In this document: positions 43,771 through 53,850 of the stretch, one piece after another
How positions within the stretch are numbered: the first letter of the stretch is position 1
How the letters are laid out: every line of letters starts with the position of its first letter
Source of the DNA: Megaustenia siamemsis
Taxonomy: Eukaryota > Mollusca > Gastropoda > Stylommatophora > Ariophantidae
Length of the DNA stretch: 64,000 bases
Reading direction: 5' to 3'
Assembly (NCBI GenBank): GCA_032433765.1
Contig: JAVIAB010000160.1
Span: 12,101,936 to 12,165,935, forward strand
Made by a program: the position numbers and the translations under genes
Notes under the pieces: model-generated
The model's database searches: none
Told to the model about the DNA's origin: nothing
Seen by the model: only the letters and a program-made list of their open reading frames with translations

Positions 43771-44260
43771 AGTTATATTAGAAAGAGGAAGAGTAGTTCA
43801 CTATTAAAGTAGTTCCTGTTATCACTTCCTTCCTGCCCCCATCCCCCCACACTGTCACGTCTTTTGCGTTGAAGGACATTACCCTGAAGTAGGATGACAG
43901 AAGCACATTTGATATTCAGAACGCATTTCTAGCGTCCTGCACATTTCCCAAAGTCATAATTTAGAATTTCCCGGGGATTGCTCAGTTATCACATTTTGTG
44001 ATCGCGTTAGAAGACACACTCGTCCCTTCAGGGGTTTCTCTTGTGCTATTCTCAGACAGGTTCTTGAATGAGAAAAGTTGTGGAGAGAGACGCAGAATTA
44101 TTTACACGTTTATCGTTAATACAGCAATCCCTTCTGAATTGCCTTTGATGTTATGAATGTTATATTATGTTGTGCTATATTATGATCACTACTGCACTCA
44201 GGACACATTCATAGGTGCCCCATTCAGCTTCTCAAAATTTTCATGAGTACGTAGCGACTG
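43771..44260. other. Unassigned spacer
   Basis: Nothing recognised. Confidence 0.35.
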
Positions 44261-44261
44261 G

Positions 44262-44505
44262 AGCCGCGATAACTCAGTGAAATGGACTACAAAGGACAAG
44301 AGGTAGGGTTCGATCCCAACCGACGGCTCCGTTTCACCCAGCCTTTAATGGGTACCGCATTTTTTTCTGGGAAAGTGAAGCGGCACGGGCGTATTACCGA
44401 CCACACTACGCCAAAAATCATGTGCCGAAGGTCTGTAAAATTTATGGTCACTGACACCATATTCCCTATACGTCACTTGGCGTGACGGGGGTACTTTACT
44501 TTTTT
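44262..44505 (+). repeat. tRNA-derived SINE (family S1)
   Basis: GCCGCGATAACTCAGTG, AGGTAGGGTTCGATCCCAAC (B box), TTCACCCAGCCTTTAATGGG, GAAGCGGCACGGGCGTATTA and a CACTTGGCGTGACGGGGGTA end. A small deletion removes part of the anticodon arm region. Confidence 0.9.
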
Positions 44506-44519
44506 TTGTTAAGTAGCGA

Positions 44520-45180
44520 CTAATATAACCAGTTAGGTGTTGGTTGATAATTTCTTAGCAATCTTTATCCTAAGTTCATATAGACTAGATAGCGATGTAG
44601 TTTCACTTCTTCCACAGACACTCGCACTACCAATATCGCTGAGGTCGATAATAATATCTCCTCTTTACATCCGTTGTTCATTTGATATGGTCGCATTACA
44701 GGCTAGTCTACCTGTTTTTAATCTACCTGTTCTTAGTCTACCTGTTCTTAGTCTACCTGTTATTTCATTGCCCTCAGCTCCTTAATTCCCGAAAGTGGAA
44801 GAAAATTACGGTGCAGATCTCTAACCTCTGTCTTGACCTTAGCCATTGCATACGAATGAAGCCTGTCTTGACTTAACCAGATAAAGCTCATCGAGTCACG
44901 CCTCTCTCAGACATTGCTTGTAATCTGGTGACTTTAAGTAAATACAAGTCATTGTCACGACCATGACCTCCATTATCATACGGGTTGTCATTGCATTGGC
45001 GCCACTCTCTTCCGAACTATTTCTGGCACTAGAACTTTATTTGTGCAGTATTCCACCTTCATCCTGCACCCATTTTCATGAAATCTCCGAGCTCAGAAGG
45101 CGCTACAAATGCTGAAGCCGTTCAAAACGTAGAAGGCGAGCTAATGTCTCTTAAATCTAAACAATTATAATCTTCTTCTT
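44520..45180. other. Unassigned spacer with short 15-bp repeat
   Basis: CTACCTGTTCTTAGT-type units occur four times at 44706-44768. Nothing else is recognised. Confidence 0.45.
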
Positions 45181-45189
45181 CTTAATCCT

Positions 45190-46000
45190 CTGAACTCCGG
45201 TCAGAGTATAGGATATTCAGAAGAGATCTCCACCCAATCACTTCAGAGTATAGGACATTCACAAGAGATCTCCACCAAATCACTTCAGAGTATAGGACAT
45301 TCACAAGAGATCTCCACCAAATCACTTCAGAGTATAGAACATTCACAAGAGATCTCCACCCAATCACTTCAGAGTATAGGACATTCACAAGAGATCTCCA
45401 CCCAATCGCTTCAGAGTATAGAACATTCACAAGAGATCTCCACCCAATCACTTCAGAGTATAGAACATTCACAAGAGATCTCCACCCAATCACTTCAGAG
45501 TATAGGACATTCACAAGAGATCGCCGCCCAATCACTTTAGAGTATAGGACATTCACAAGAGATCTCCACCCAATCACTTCAGAGTATAGGACATTCACAA
45601 GAGATCTCCACCCAATCACTTCAGAACATAGGACATTCACAAGAGATCGCCGCCCAATCACTTCAGAGTATAGGACATTCACAAGAGATCTCCACCCAAT
45701 CACTTCAGAGTATAGGACATTCACAAGAGATCTCCACCCAATCACTTCAGAGTATAGGACATTCACAAGAGATCTCCACCCAATCACTTCAGAGTATAGA
45801 ACATTCACAAGAGATCTCCACCCAATCACTTCAGAGTATAGGACATTCACAAGAGATCTCCACCCAATCACTTTAGAATATATGACATTCACAAGAGATC
45901 TCCACCCAATCACTTTAGAATATATGACATTCATAAGAGATCTCCACCCAATCACTTTAGAATATATGACATTCATAAGAGATCTCCACCCAATCCGGTG
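45190..46000 (-). repeat. 42-bp minisatellite, about 19 copies, from a LINE C-terminal coding segment
   Basis: Unit (+ strand) AGAGTATAGGACATTCACAA GAGATCTCCACCCAATCACT TC. On the minus strand each unit encodes IGWRSLVNVLYSEV (14 residues), in frame with a LINE-like C terminus that ends RIGWRSLMNVIYS near 46000. A 324-codon frame results but is only amplified LINE coding. Confidence 0.95.
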
Positions 46001-46165
46001 TTGAGCAAGCATAGACAACTCTCGCCTTGACCTACCTGCCTCTTTCATGTCATCATATACGGGTCGTCGCCATGTCACCAGTAGTCTGCCCCTTCGTTTG
46101 CCAGGTGGTGTCCTTGTTAACGCTTGGCTCGGGGGACTGTCATAAGCTACATCCATAATATTCGA
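46000..46165 (-). pseudogene. LINE C-terminal ORF remnant
   Basis: The minus-strand frame reads TPPGKRRGRLLVTWRRPVYD, then MKEAGRSRRELSMLAQHR, followed by IGWRSL. This Pro-Gly-Lys-Arg-rich, TWRR and Ala-Gln-x-Arg pattern is typical of the last 50 residues of many LINE ORF2 proteins. The array at 45190-46000 follows it directly. Confidence 0.72.
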
Positions 46166-46249
46166 TCCAAAGAAAAACTCAAAATAACAAATGCTATCCT
46201 ACAACATTCTCATCGACGTGATGTAGGTTTAGGTTCTTCACTTCTCATC

Positions 46250-46480
46250 GGCGTCACCTCGATGGCTGAGTGGTTAGTGCACTCGCTGATCAAACGTGTC
46301 CTGTTCGATCCCAGATGTGCTGATTTTTTTTTCTGGCCGACAAGGTTTCAGAGATCACAGAACACCTAAAAATAGGTACCAGTGATTTTTATTGCAGGTG
46401 AAGGCGGCCTGGTGTGGCACTGTCTACACCTCTCATAGATGTTCGGTTGGTCATGGAACAACACGGGCACTAACATAATA
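46250..46480 (+). repeat. tRNA-derived SINE (family S3)
   Basis: CGATGGCTGAGTGGTTAGTG (A box), TGTCCTGTTCGATCCCAGAT (B box), then a TTTTTTTTCTGGCC stretch, GAAGGCGGCCTGGTGTGGCA and GTTCGGTTGGTCATGGAACA. Similar to 60695-60965. Confidence 0.82.
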
Positions 46481-46489
46481 TCATTTATA

Positions 46490-47084
46490 TGAGATCAGTA
46501 TGTGGAAGGAAGCTACACTACCTCTCTCGGGCATATCACTTTGGGCTTACAATGAACACCCTGAACAACAAATGTCGACACAGTCCACACACAATGTTAA
46601 CGTTAATATCGCAAATAAAACGCGGATCTATGCCTAGGATGTACTCAAACATTGCAGAAGTACACACGACTGCTGACTAGTTTGTGAGAGATTAAACTCG
46701 AAAATCGATTATTTTTGTTCCGACCGGTAATGAATCCAGTTTTTTGAAAACAGGTACCAGAAATTTTCATTGCTCGGTAATTATGACGTCTTGACGTGAT
46801 ATTGCTCAACTTACACAAAATTGTGCCCACTGGTCTTAGAAAAAACAAAAAACATTAAGGCTACATGCCCCGAAAACCAAGGGCGTAACGGACATCTTTC
46901 CAAATTTCTCTCTAATATTGTCATACATTATGTCAAGACTATCATCACTTCACTCCGGACACACCCATAGGTGCTCCGATCTTCCTGCAATACAGCGAAC
47001 TTCCGAGTAGAACCCTGACCACGTGCACGAACTCCGTTGCACGGCGTGAGATAAATACACAGTACGGATGCGTAACTGGTCAAA
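46490..47084. other. Unassigned spacer
   Basis: No gene recognised. 46925-46985 carries the dispersed word CATCACTTCACTCCGGACAC and CCATAGGTGCTCC also present near 44190. Confidence 0.35.
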
Positions 47085-47525
47085 TTTAAATACATGGGAC
47101 TTCCGGTCAATATGGGGAATAGGCAGCAGGAACTGTTGAGGCTCTGTCTGAAAAGTGTCCTTGTTGTAGTTTCCTCAAAGTCCGGTTTTCTGCAAGAGCT
47201 ACTGAGGTTAATGCTCTGTGCACACCGTGAGCTGCGTTTTTCATCCGGATTGTGTTTCGAAAATCTGATTGCTTATGATGAATGATGTTATCGTATGACG
47301 AAGGACAGTTCAGCTGCATTCACTTTCGGCGCCGCTTGATCGTATGTCTTTTGCCGTGTGCTGTAGCTGCTATGATGAGGACTGCAACTGCCTTTCTTTG
47401 TGTGGATCCTTCAATGTGATGAGTTTTAATTCGGATGATTCCACTGGCACGGGCGCTTTAGAAATTAAGGATTTTTATTCGTTTGCAATTTTTACCGGGA
47501 CCTTCGACTAACCATAATCATAACT
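47085..47525 (+). repeat. Dispersed repeat family Y, copy B
   Basis: Inverse of 4855-5340: GAACTGTTGAGGCTCTGTCT, GCACACCGTGAGCTGCGTTT, ATCCTTCAATGTGATGAGTT and TCGGATGATTCCACTGGCAC all recur there in reverse order. About 440 bp, with no tRNA-like head found. Confidence 0.75.
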
Positions 47526-47864
47526 ATTGAAATACATGAGACCAAACTTAAGAGTAACACTATTTACTGAATTAATAAAGTTGAACGGTTTTTGTTTTAA
47601 CTGGCAGTGAAAGAGCCCCCTGGAGTTGACTCATGATAATTCATCTTTCTTGCTTTATGACAGGCATGGATCGACATGTTTTTTTGCCGATAATCATTTT
47701 GTTCCGTAGAGAAACAGCAAAATCTTTCAATTGTGCTGGGTCAGTGGCCATGTCTCACCAGGCTTGACTCACAAGCAAAAATAGCTAGAGGCATGGATAT
47801 TATTAAAGAATTTAGAGAAATCAGCAAGAAAGAAATAAAATATTAGAGTGAACCAATTCACAGC

Positions 47865-48200
47865 TTGTCATGTTTTGACAATATGGTTTTAATGTTTACA
47901 TTTTGTTTACCATACTCACATTTTGTGGAAATTCTAGGGTCTATATATTTGTTTACCATTGTCATATTTTTGGGAAATACTAGTGTCTATGGTAGTGACA
48001 TGTTTTTGGGGAAATTTCTAGTGTCTATATATGGTTCACCTTTGTCATATTTTTGGGAAATACTAGTGTCTATGGTAATGACATTTTTTTTTTTGGGGGG
48101 GGGGGAATTTCTAGTGTCTATATATGTTCACCTTTGTCATTTTTTTGGGAAATTGTTAGTGTCTACATTTGTTCACTACTGTGATATTTCTGGGTGTGGA
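47865..48200. repeat. Imperfect tandem repeat, about 57-bp subunit
   Basis: CTAGTGTCTATATATG, TTCACCTTTGTCATATTTTT and GGGAAATACTAGTGTCTATG alternate with expansions of T and G runs (about 48085-48105). A related unit continues at 48425-48500 beyond the hairpin. Confidence 0.75.
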
Positions 48201-48297
48201 GGAGTAAAAGCATCAAGATGCACCAAGATGCCCCAAGATGCACCAGATGCTCCAAGATGCGTAGAGATGCGAAGCTACTGTAAAGCTGATGATGATA

Positions 48298-48420
48298 ATG
48301 ACAATTTTTAAAAAGGAGAAAAAAGTGGTATGGTAACAGCTTTACGTAGATGAGTAACAAAACACTGACCTACGTAAAGCTGTTACCATACCACCTTTTT
48401 CTCCTTTCTTAAATTGTCAT
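48298..48420. repeat. Near-perfect 51-52-bp inverted repeat (hairpin)
   Basis: Left arm 48298-48349 and right arm 48370-48420 are reverse complements with only a few mismatches, separated by a 20-bp loop. The centre of each arm is GGTATGGTAACAGCTTTACG. The arm core is the same ACAGCTTTA/GTAA motif as in family X (1215, 9958) and the 61411 array, so this looks like two head-to-head copies. Confidence 0.92.
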
Positions 48421-48514
48421 ATTCTGAGAAATGTCAGTTTCTATATTTGTTTACCATTTTAATATTTTTTTTTTGGATTAGCTAGTGTCCATCCTTATTT
48501 TTATCATTATTACA

Positions 48515-48790
48515 TTTTGAGTAATGTGGACAGGATTACGCCAGTGCGGTTAATATCTATTAGAAAAGTATATATCCATATAAAGCTGGGTGAACCTAGA
48601 AGCCATACATCAGGTTTATGCTCAGTATCCCAGTTTACTAAAACCCTCAGCTAGCGCAGCTATATAATCACGATTATGATCGTAAAGCACAGAATATAAT
48701 ATGTAATATGACAGCCTCAACGACGATCGAACCTGCACTTTTACGACATAACCCCTTGCAATTAGATGAAAGTGTGCTAACGACCATTGT
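48515..48790 (-). repeat. Two degenerate tRNA-derived SINE pieces, reverse
   Basis: 48520-48660 holds the S1-like body (reverse of ATTGACCGCACTGGCGTAAT, then a TTCACCCAGCTTTATATGG block). 48705-48790 has on the minus strand a TGCAGGTTCGATCGTCG B box and TAACAATGGTCGTTAGCACA A-box region. Both are highly diverged. Confidence 0.55.
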
Positions 48791-48904
48791 TAACGTGTTA
48801 CCTAAAGTAATGTAACTTTATTTATCTGATCATTCCTACCACATGAGTATATCTGGCTCAACAATTGCATCTGCTAGATTGTCATTAGTCGGCCTATCTG
48901 TCAC

Positions 48905-49280
48905 CTTCTATTCGGAATCCACCTTTAGAATCCAATATCCTTCTATTTAGAATCCACCTTCAGAATCCACTATCCACCTATTCAGAATCCACCTTCAGAA
49001 TCCACCTTCAGAATCCACCTTCAGAATCCACCTTCAGAATCCACTATCCACCTATTCAGAATCCACCCTCAGAATCCACTATCATTCTACTCAGAAACCA
49101 CCTTCGGAACCCCTAAACATCTATACAGAATCCCACCATTTCAAAAGCCACGACCCATCTATTCAGAATCCACCTTTAGAATCCACTACCCTTCAATTTA
49201 GAATCCACCTTCAGAATCCACTATCCATCTATTCGGAATCCACCCTCAGAATCCACGACCCTTCTATTCAGAATCCACAG
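48905..49280. repeat. Short CAGAATCCACC-type repeats
   Basis: Units of AGAATCCACCTTC (13 bp) and TATTCAGAATCCAC are interspersed with CACTATCCATC. The order is irregular and divergence moderate. Confidence 0.85.
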
Positions 49281-49344
49281 AATGACAGTTCTTGTGACAG
49301 TTTCTTGACCTACTCCGAATAAGCAGCATATACAACGAAATCAT

Positions 49345-49455
49345 ATCTCTCTGTGTTAACAATACGAATTTAATGAGAACTTCAATTCAATGCCAAATAA
49401 CGAAGTTAATTTTCCTAACGAGAGTTACGCTTTTGGCTGCAAATATCAAATCTGG
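49345..49455 (+). repeat. Direct repeat, left copy
   Basis: AACAATACGAATTTAATGAG, ATGCCAAATAACGAAGTTAA and ACGAGAGTTACGCTTTTGGC recur at 51463-51552 in the same orientation with about 85 percent identity. Confidence 0.75.
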
Positions 49456-49974
49456 TTAAGTGGCCAGAAAGTAATCGCTTCTCTCCGTAATTGGATATCG
49501 GTGTTGCAAGTAGCTCAAACAAGACAAAACCATTGAGAATCATTGATTGGAGCACCGGAAGAAAAGCGCGTTGGAACCATTAGACGTCATTGGAGTGAAC
49601 TGTAGGTACAATGTTTCTCACTTTCTCTTTTTTGTTTTTATTTTTTCTTCTTCTTGTTTACATCGTTTTATTTCTTCTTCGTTTTTTTTTAATTTTCTTT
49701 AAATATAAACACTTTTATTTATTTTTTTTTTTCCAACGGTGAAAATTTTTGAGGTTCGATCAAATGTCAAGAAGTCAACCTGTCAACAGCAAAAAATGAA
49801 CAAAGTAAAGGAAAGTGACTAACAATTATAAAACCATTAATAACAAATTAAGCAATAGCAGCAATTAGAAACAGACATAGAAAACAATAAAGGAGAAACA
49901 GTTTTTTTTTAAAAAAAGCGAGCAAGCAAAAGTAAATAGAATAACTTACTGTAGCCATAATAACCAAGAATCAT
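49456..49974. other. Unassigned spacer
   Basis: T-rich (49625-49740); no gene recognised. Confidence 0.35.
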
Positions 49975-50435
49975 CAAATATCATTCTTGCTGGCGTTGCT
50001 GATCACGTCTATCCATAACTCTTGCTCTCGACAGTTATTTATCATTTCTATTGTTGAGGTGCGCGTGGCCGTGCGGCTAAAACCACTGCCCCGCTGGCTG
50101 AAAAGCTGACGTTCGGTGTTCGAAACCCGCGGTAGACAGAAAGGATTTTTTCTATCGGGGTGAAATAAAAATCCTGAGTTGCACACGTCGTGGCGACTGC
50201 TTGACCAAGCGGCCTTTATCCCTCTGGTTCTATCGTTGCCCCCCGACATACACCAGCAATGGTACTATGTGACGTAAAGATAGTTATTTTTTTTTTTGTT
50301 GACCATTTACCAAGCCATTCTGTTAAGCTGTCTGGTATTTTTTCTCTTTGCCTCAATTTTCCCGATTGTCACAATATATTTCTCCTGTTCCCCGCTCATT
50401 ATATGGGCACAAAAATGATAATTTTTCCAAGAAGG
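49975..50435 (-). pseudogene. LINE B 3' fragment interrupted by a SINE
   Basis: TTCTTGCTGGCGTTGCTGAT and CTCGACAGTTATTTATCATT (49983-50057) are the LINE B 3' end. After a 240-bp SINE the family continues as TTGACCATTTACCAAGCCAT, CTGTCTGGTATTTTTTCTCT and CACAATATATTTCTCCTGTT up to about 50435. Confidence 0.85.
50057..50295 (+). repeat. tRNA-derived SINE nested in LINE B
   Basis: GTGCGCGTGGCCGTGCGGCT, CTGGCTGAAAAGCTGACGTT and B box GGTGTTCGAAACCCGCGG, then GATTTTTTCTATCGGGGTGA. It splits LINE B between TTCTATTGTTGA and TTTTTTGTTGACC; the repeated TTGTTGA on both sides may be the target duplication. Confidence 0.8.
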
Positions 50436-50624
50436 CACCAATAGAAATAGAAAAAAAAATCGTTAGAACCATGTCAAACCGAAGAAGATGCAAACACATA
50501 CACTGATTTAGAAGTAAGAAAAGAAGCAAATTTATTGAGGGGAAAAAAAACAGGCAACAATGAAACCAAATAACCAAGCAACAGTTTACCAGGTAACTTC
50601 TGTAATGTGAAATATATAAATATA
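50436..50624. other. Unassigned spacer
   Basis: Nothing recognised. Confidence 0.3.
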
Positions 50625-51200
50625 TATGGTGGCTCCATGGAGTGCCATTCCGATACGTCTCTTACTTTGATAGAGCGAGTTGTCATAGGCTGACTTGTCA
50701 ATCTTTTGATGTTACTCGTCCGTATGTCTTTTTCTCCCTCTGCCTTCTTAACCTTGTATTTTCCCCTCCCAAGATTACTTTTATCACACTGCTGTGTCTT
50801 TTAGTATGCCCCCAAAATCTCATTTCCCTTGTTTTAATTGTGTTTAGTAGTTCTCTTTTCATTTTACTTGTTTTAAGATCATTATTTATTTTCTTTCCTT
50901 TCCATCCAATTTTTCCTATTCTTCTATAAATCCACATTTCAAAGTCTTTAATTTTCTGTTCTGTTTTCCTGTTTAATATTCATGTCTCTGCGCCATACAG
51001 GAATATTGAGAAGATATAACATTTTGCTATTCTTAGTTTTAGCCCTGGTGTTATCTGATTTGATGTTAGTATTCTTTTCATGCTACTAAAAAAAAAACTT
51101 GTTTGCCATTCTTATACTTCTGTTTATTTCAGTTCTACATTTTCTATCACTGGTTATAGTATGTCATAAGTAGGTCTGAACTCCAGATGTTTTCTTTCAA
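50625..51200 (-). pseudogene. LINE C 3' fragment
   Basis: Minus-strand frame 50698-50937 reads MWIYRRIGKIGWKGKKINND and LLNTIKTREMRFWGHTKRHS, the C-terminal part of a LINE protein after the reverse transcriptase core. Further degenerate coding extends to about 51200. The 3' end (TGGTGGCTCCATGGAGTGCC, 50628) is a partial match to the 53-bp satellite unit. Confidence 0.8.
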
Positions 51201-51410
51201 ATTTGACATCGGCCTTTGGGTACAGTCTAGTACTATACACACACTAATTCTATTATTATAAAAAATATCTGGATATAAATATTTCTGTGCCTTTTTTCTT
51301 TCCATTGAACCCTCTCAAGTAAACACCATTCTTGTGGTATTTTCACATTTATATCATGCTGTGGTAATTTCTTCATCTTTTCTGAGTAACCAGATTCTAC
51401 AACTAAATCA

Positions 51411-51457
51411 TCTCTCTCTCTCTCTCTAACTCTCTCTCTCTCTCTCTCTCTCTCTGT
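51411..51457. repeat. (CT)n microsatellite
   Basis: An almost pure (CT)n tract interrupted once by AACT. Confidence 0.95.
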
Positions 51458-51462
51458 CAACA

Positions 51463-51552
51463 ATATGCAATTTAATGTGAACCTCAATTCAACGCCAAAT
51501 AACGAAGTTTGTTTTCCTCACGAGAGTTACGCTTTGGCTGCAAATATCAAAG
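51463..51552 (+). repeat. Direct repeat, right copy
   Basis: AACGCCAAATAACGAAGTTT and CACGAGAGTTACGCTTTGGC repeat 49345-49455 at a distance of 2.1 kb. Confidence 0.75.
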
Positions 51553-52084
51553 TCTTTTCTTTACATCTGTCTCTACTTCCGGGAAAATGGCGATCACCTT
51601 CGTAGCGTCTTTAGAGCGTGCAATTACTAATACCGATTTTCGATTGCTTTGATAATCTTTTGAGTGTGTCGAATTTTTCGATTCATTATAATGAACTGGA
51701 GTATGGAACTGACTATGGGATTTCTCTTCACAGTAAAGTAGTTTGAAATTATCATCTATTCAATCAAGTATGGCTTGTACGGTGTTCGGCTTTGCCAACT
51801 CCACAATCGACATTGGCTGCACATATCGCCGTGTTTTTGCAGAGACCAACGAGGTCTTTTAAACCGTTTCGATTGCTCTATTTGTCTTCAATTTCCATTC
51901 TTTTTGGAGAAAACAAAATAGAGTGTGGAAGAGACTTCAATGGAACTTCTTTTGATTCGTTGTCTGTGTAGCCTAATTGGGCCTGTACGGAGGTCGAACT
52001 TGTCGACAGAATTCACGAAAGGCGTTAGTGAGCTTTGGGGGATGCTGTGACAGGCGTTGGAGCGGATATGGGGAGTTTGAGAAT
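51553..52084. other. Unassigned spacer
   Basis: No gene recognised. Confidence 0.35.
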
Positions 52085-53850
52085 GCAGTGAAACTGATTC
52101 CATGAATATGATTGGACAGAATAGGAGAAGACATGATAGGGTAGAAGAGGACATGATAGGAGAGGACATCATAGAAGAGGACATCATAGGAGAGGAGAGG
52201 ACATGATAGGTTAGAAGAAGACATAATGGAATATACTGGAATAAGAAATGATAGGATATGAGAGGACATCATAGGAGAGGACATCATAGAAGAGGACATC
52301 ATAGGAGAGGACATCATAGGAGAGGACATCATAGAAGAGGACATCATAGGAGAGGACATCATAGTAGAGGACACCATAGGAGAGGACATCATAGGAGAGG
52401 ACATCATAGTAGAGGACACCATAGGAGAGGACATCATAGGAGAGGACATTATAGGGTAGAAGAGGACATGATAGGATATACTGGAATAAGAAATGATAGG
52501 ATAGGCGAGGACATCATAGGAGAGGACATCATAGGAGAGAACATTATAGGAGAGGAGAGGACATGATAGGGTAGAAGAGGACATGATGGGATATACTGGA
52601 ATAAGAAATGATAGGATAGGCGAGGACATCATAGGAGAGGACATCATAGGAGAGGACATCATAGGAGAGGACATGATAGGGTAGAAGAGGACATGATAGG
52701 ATATACTGGAATAAGAAATGATAGGAGAGGAGAGGACATCATAGGAGAGGACATCATAGGAGAGGACATCATAGGAGAGGAGAGGACATGATAGGAGAGG
52801 ACATGATAGGATAGAAGAGGACATGATAGGATATACTGGAATAAGAAATGATAGGATAGGCGAGGACATCATAGGAGAGGACATCATAGGAGAGGACATC
52901 ATAGGAGAGGAGAGGACATGATAGGGTAGAAGAGGACATGATGGGATATACTGGAAAAAGAAATGATAGGAGAGGAGAGAACATCATAGGAGAGGAGAGG
53001 ACATCATAGGAGAGGACATGATGGGATATAATGGAATAAGATATGATAGGATAGGAGAGGACATCATAGGAGAGGAGAGGACATGATAGGTTAGAAGAAG
53101 ACATGATAGGATATACTGGAATAAGAAATGATAGGATAGGAGAAGACATCATATGAGAGGACATCATAGGAGAGAACATCATAGGAGAGGAGAGGACATG
53201 ATAGGTTAGAAGAAGACATAATGGGATATACTGGAATAAGAAATGATAAAATATGAGAGGACATTATAGGAGAGAACATCATAGGAGAGGACATAATAGG
53301 AGAGGACATCATAGGAGAGGACATGATGGGATATACTGGAATAAGAAATGATAAAATATGAGAGGACATTATAGGAGAGAACATCATAGGAGAGGACATC
53401 ATAGGAGAGGAGAGGACATCATAGGAGAGGACATGATGGGATATACTGGAATAAGATATGATAGTATAGGAGAGGACATCATAGAAGAGGACATCATAGA
53501 AGAGGACATCATAGGAGAGGACATGATGGGATATACTGGAATAAGATATGATAGGACATGACATCATAGGAGATGACATCATAGGAGAGGAGAGGACATG
53601 CTAGGATATAGTGGAACAAGATATTATAGAATAGGAGAGGACATCATAGGAGAGAACACAATGGGATATACTGGAATAAGATATTGTAGGATATAAGAGG
53701 ACATCACAGGATAGGAGAGGACATCATTGGATAGGAGGGGACATGATAGGATATACTGGAACAAGATATTATAGGATATACTGGATGAAGATATACTGGA
53801 ATAAGATATGATAGGATAGGAGAGGACATGATAGGATATACTAGATTAAG
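52085..53850. repeat. Satellite array, part 1 (15-bp and longer composite units)
   Basis: A 15-bp unit AGGACATCATAGGAG is repeated in runs, alternating with a longer unit ATGGGATATACTGGAATAAG AAATGATAGGATA. Order varies, so it is a higher-order composite. The + strand is A/G-rich and very poor in C. Open frames of up to 309 codons on the minus strand (SSPMMSSPMM-type) are artefacts. Confidence 0.95.

Noticed and set aside
51973..53582. Met/Ser/Pro-rich frames of 137-309 codons
   Set aside because: Pure product of the GGACATCATAGGAGA-type array, with equal openness in other frames.
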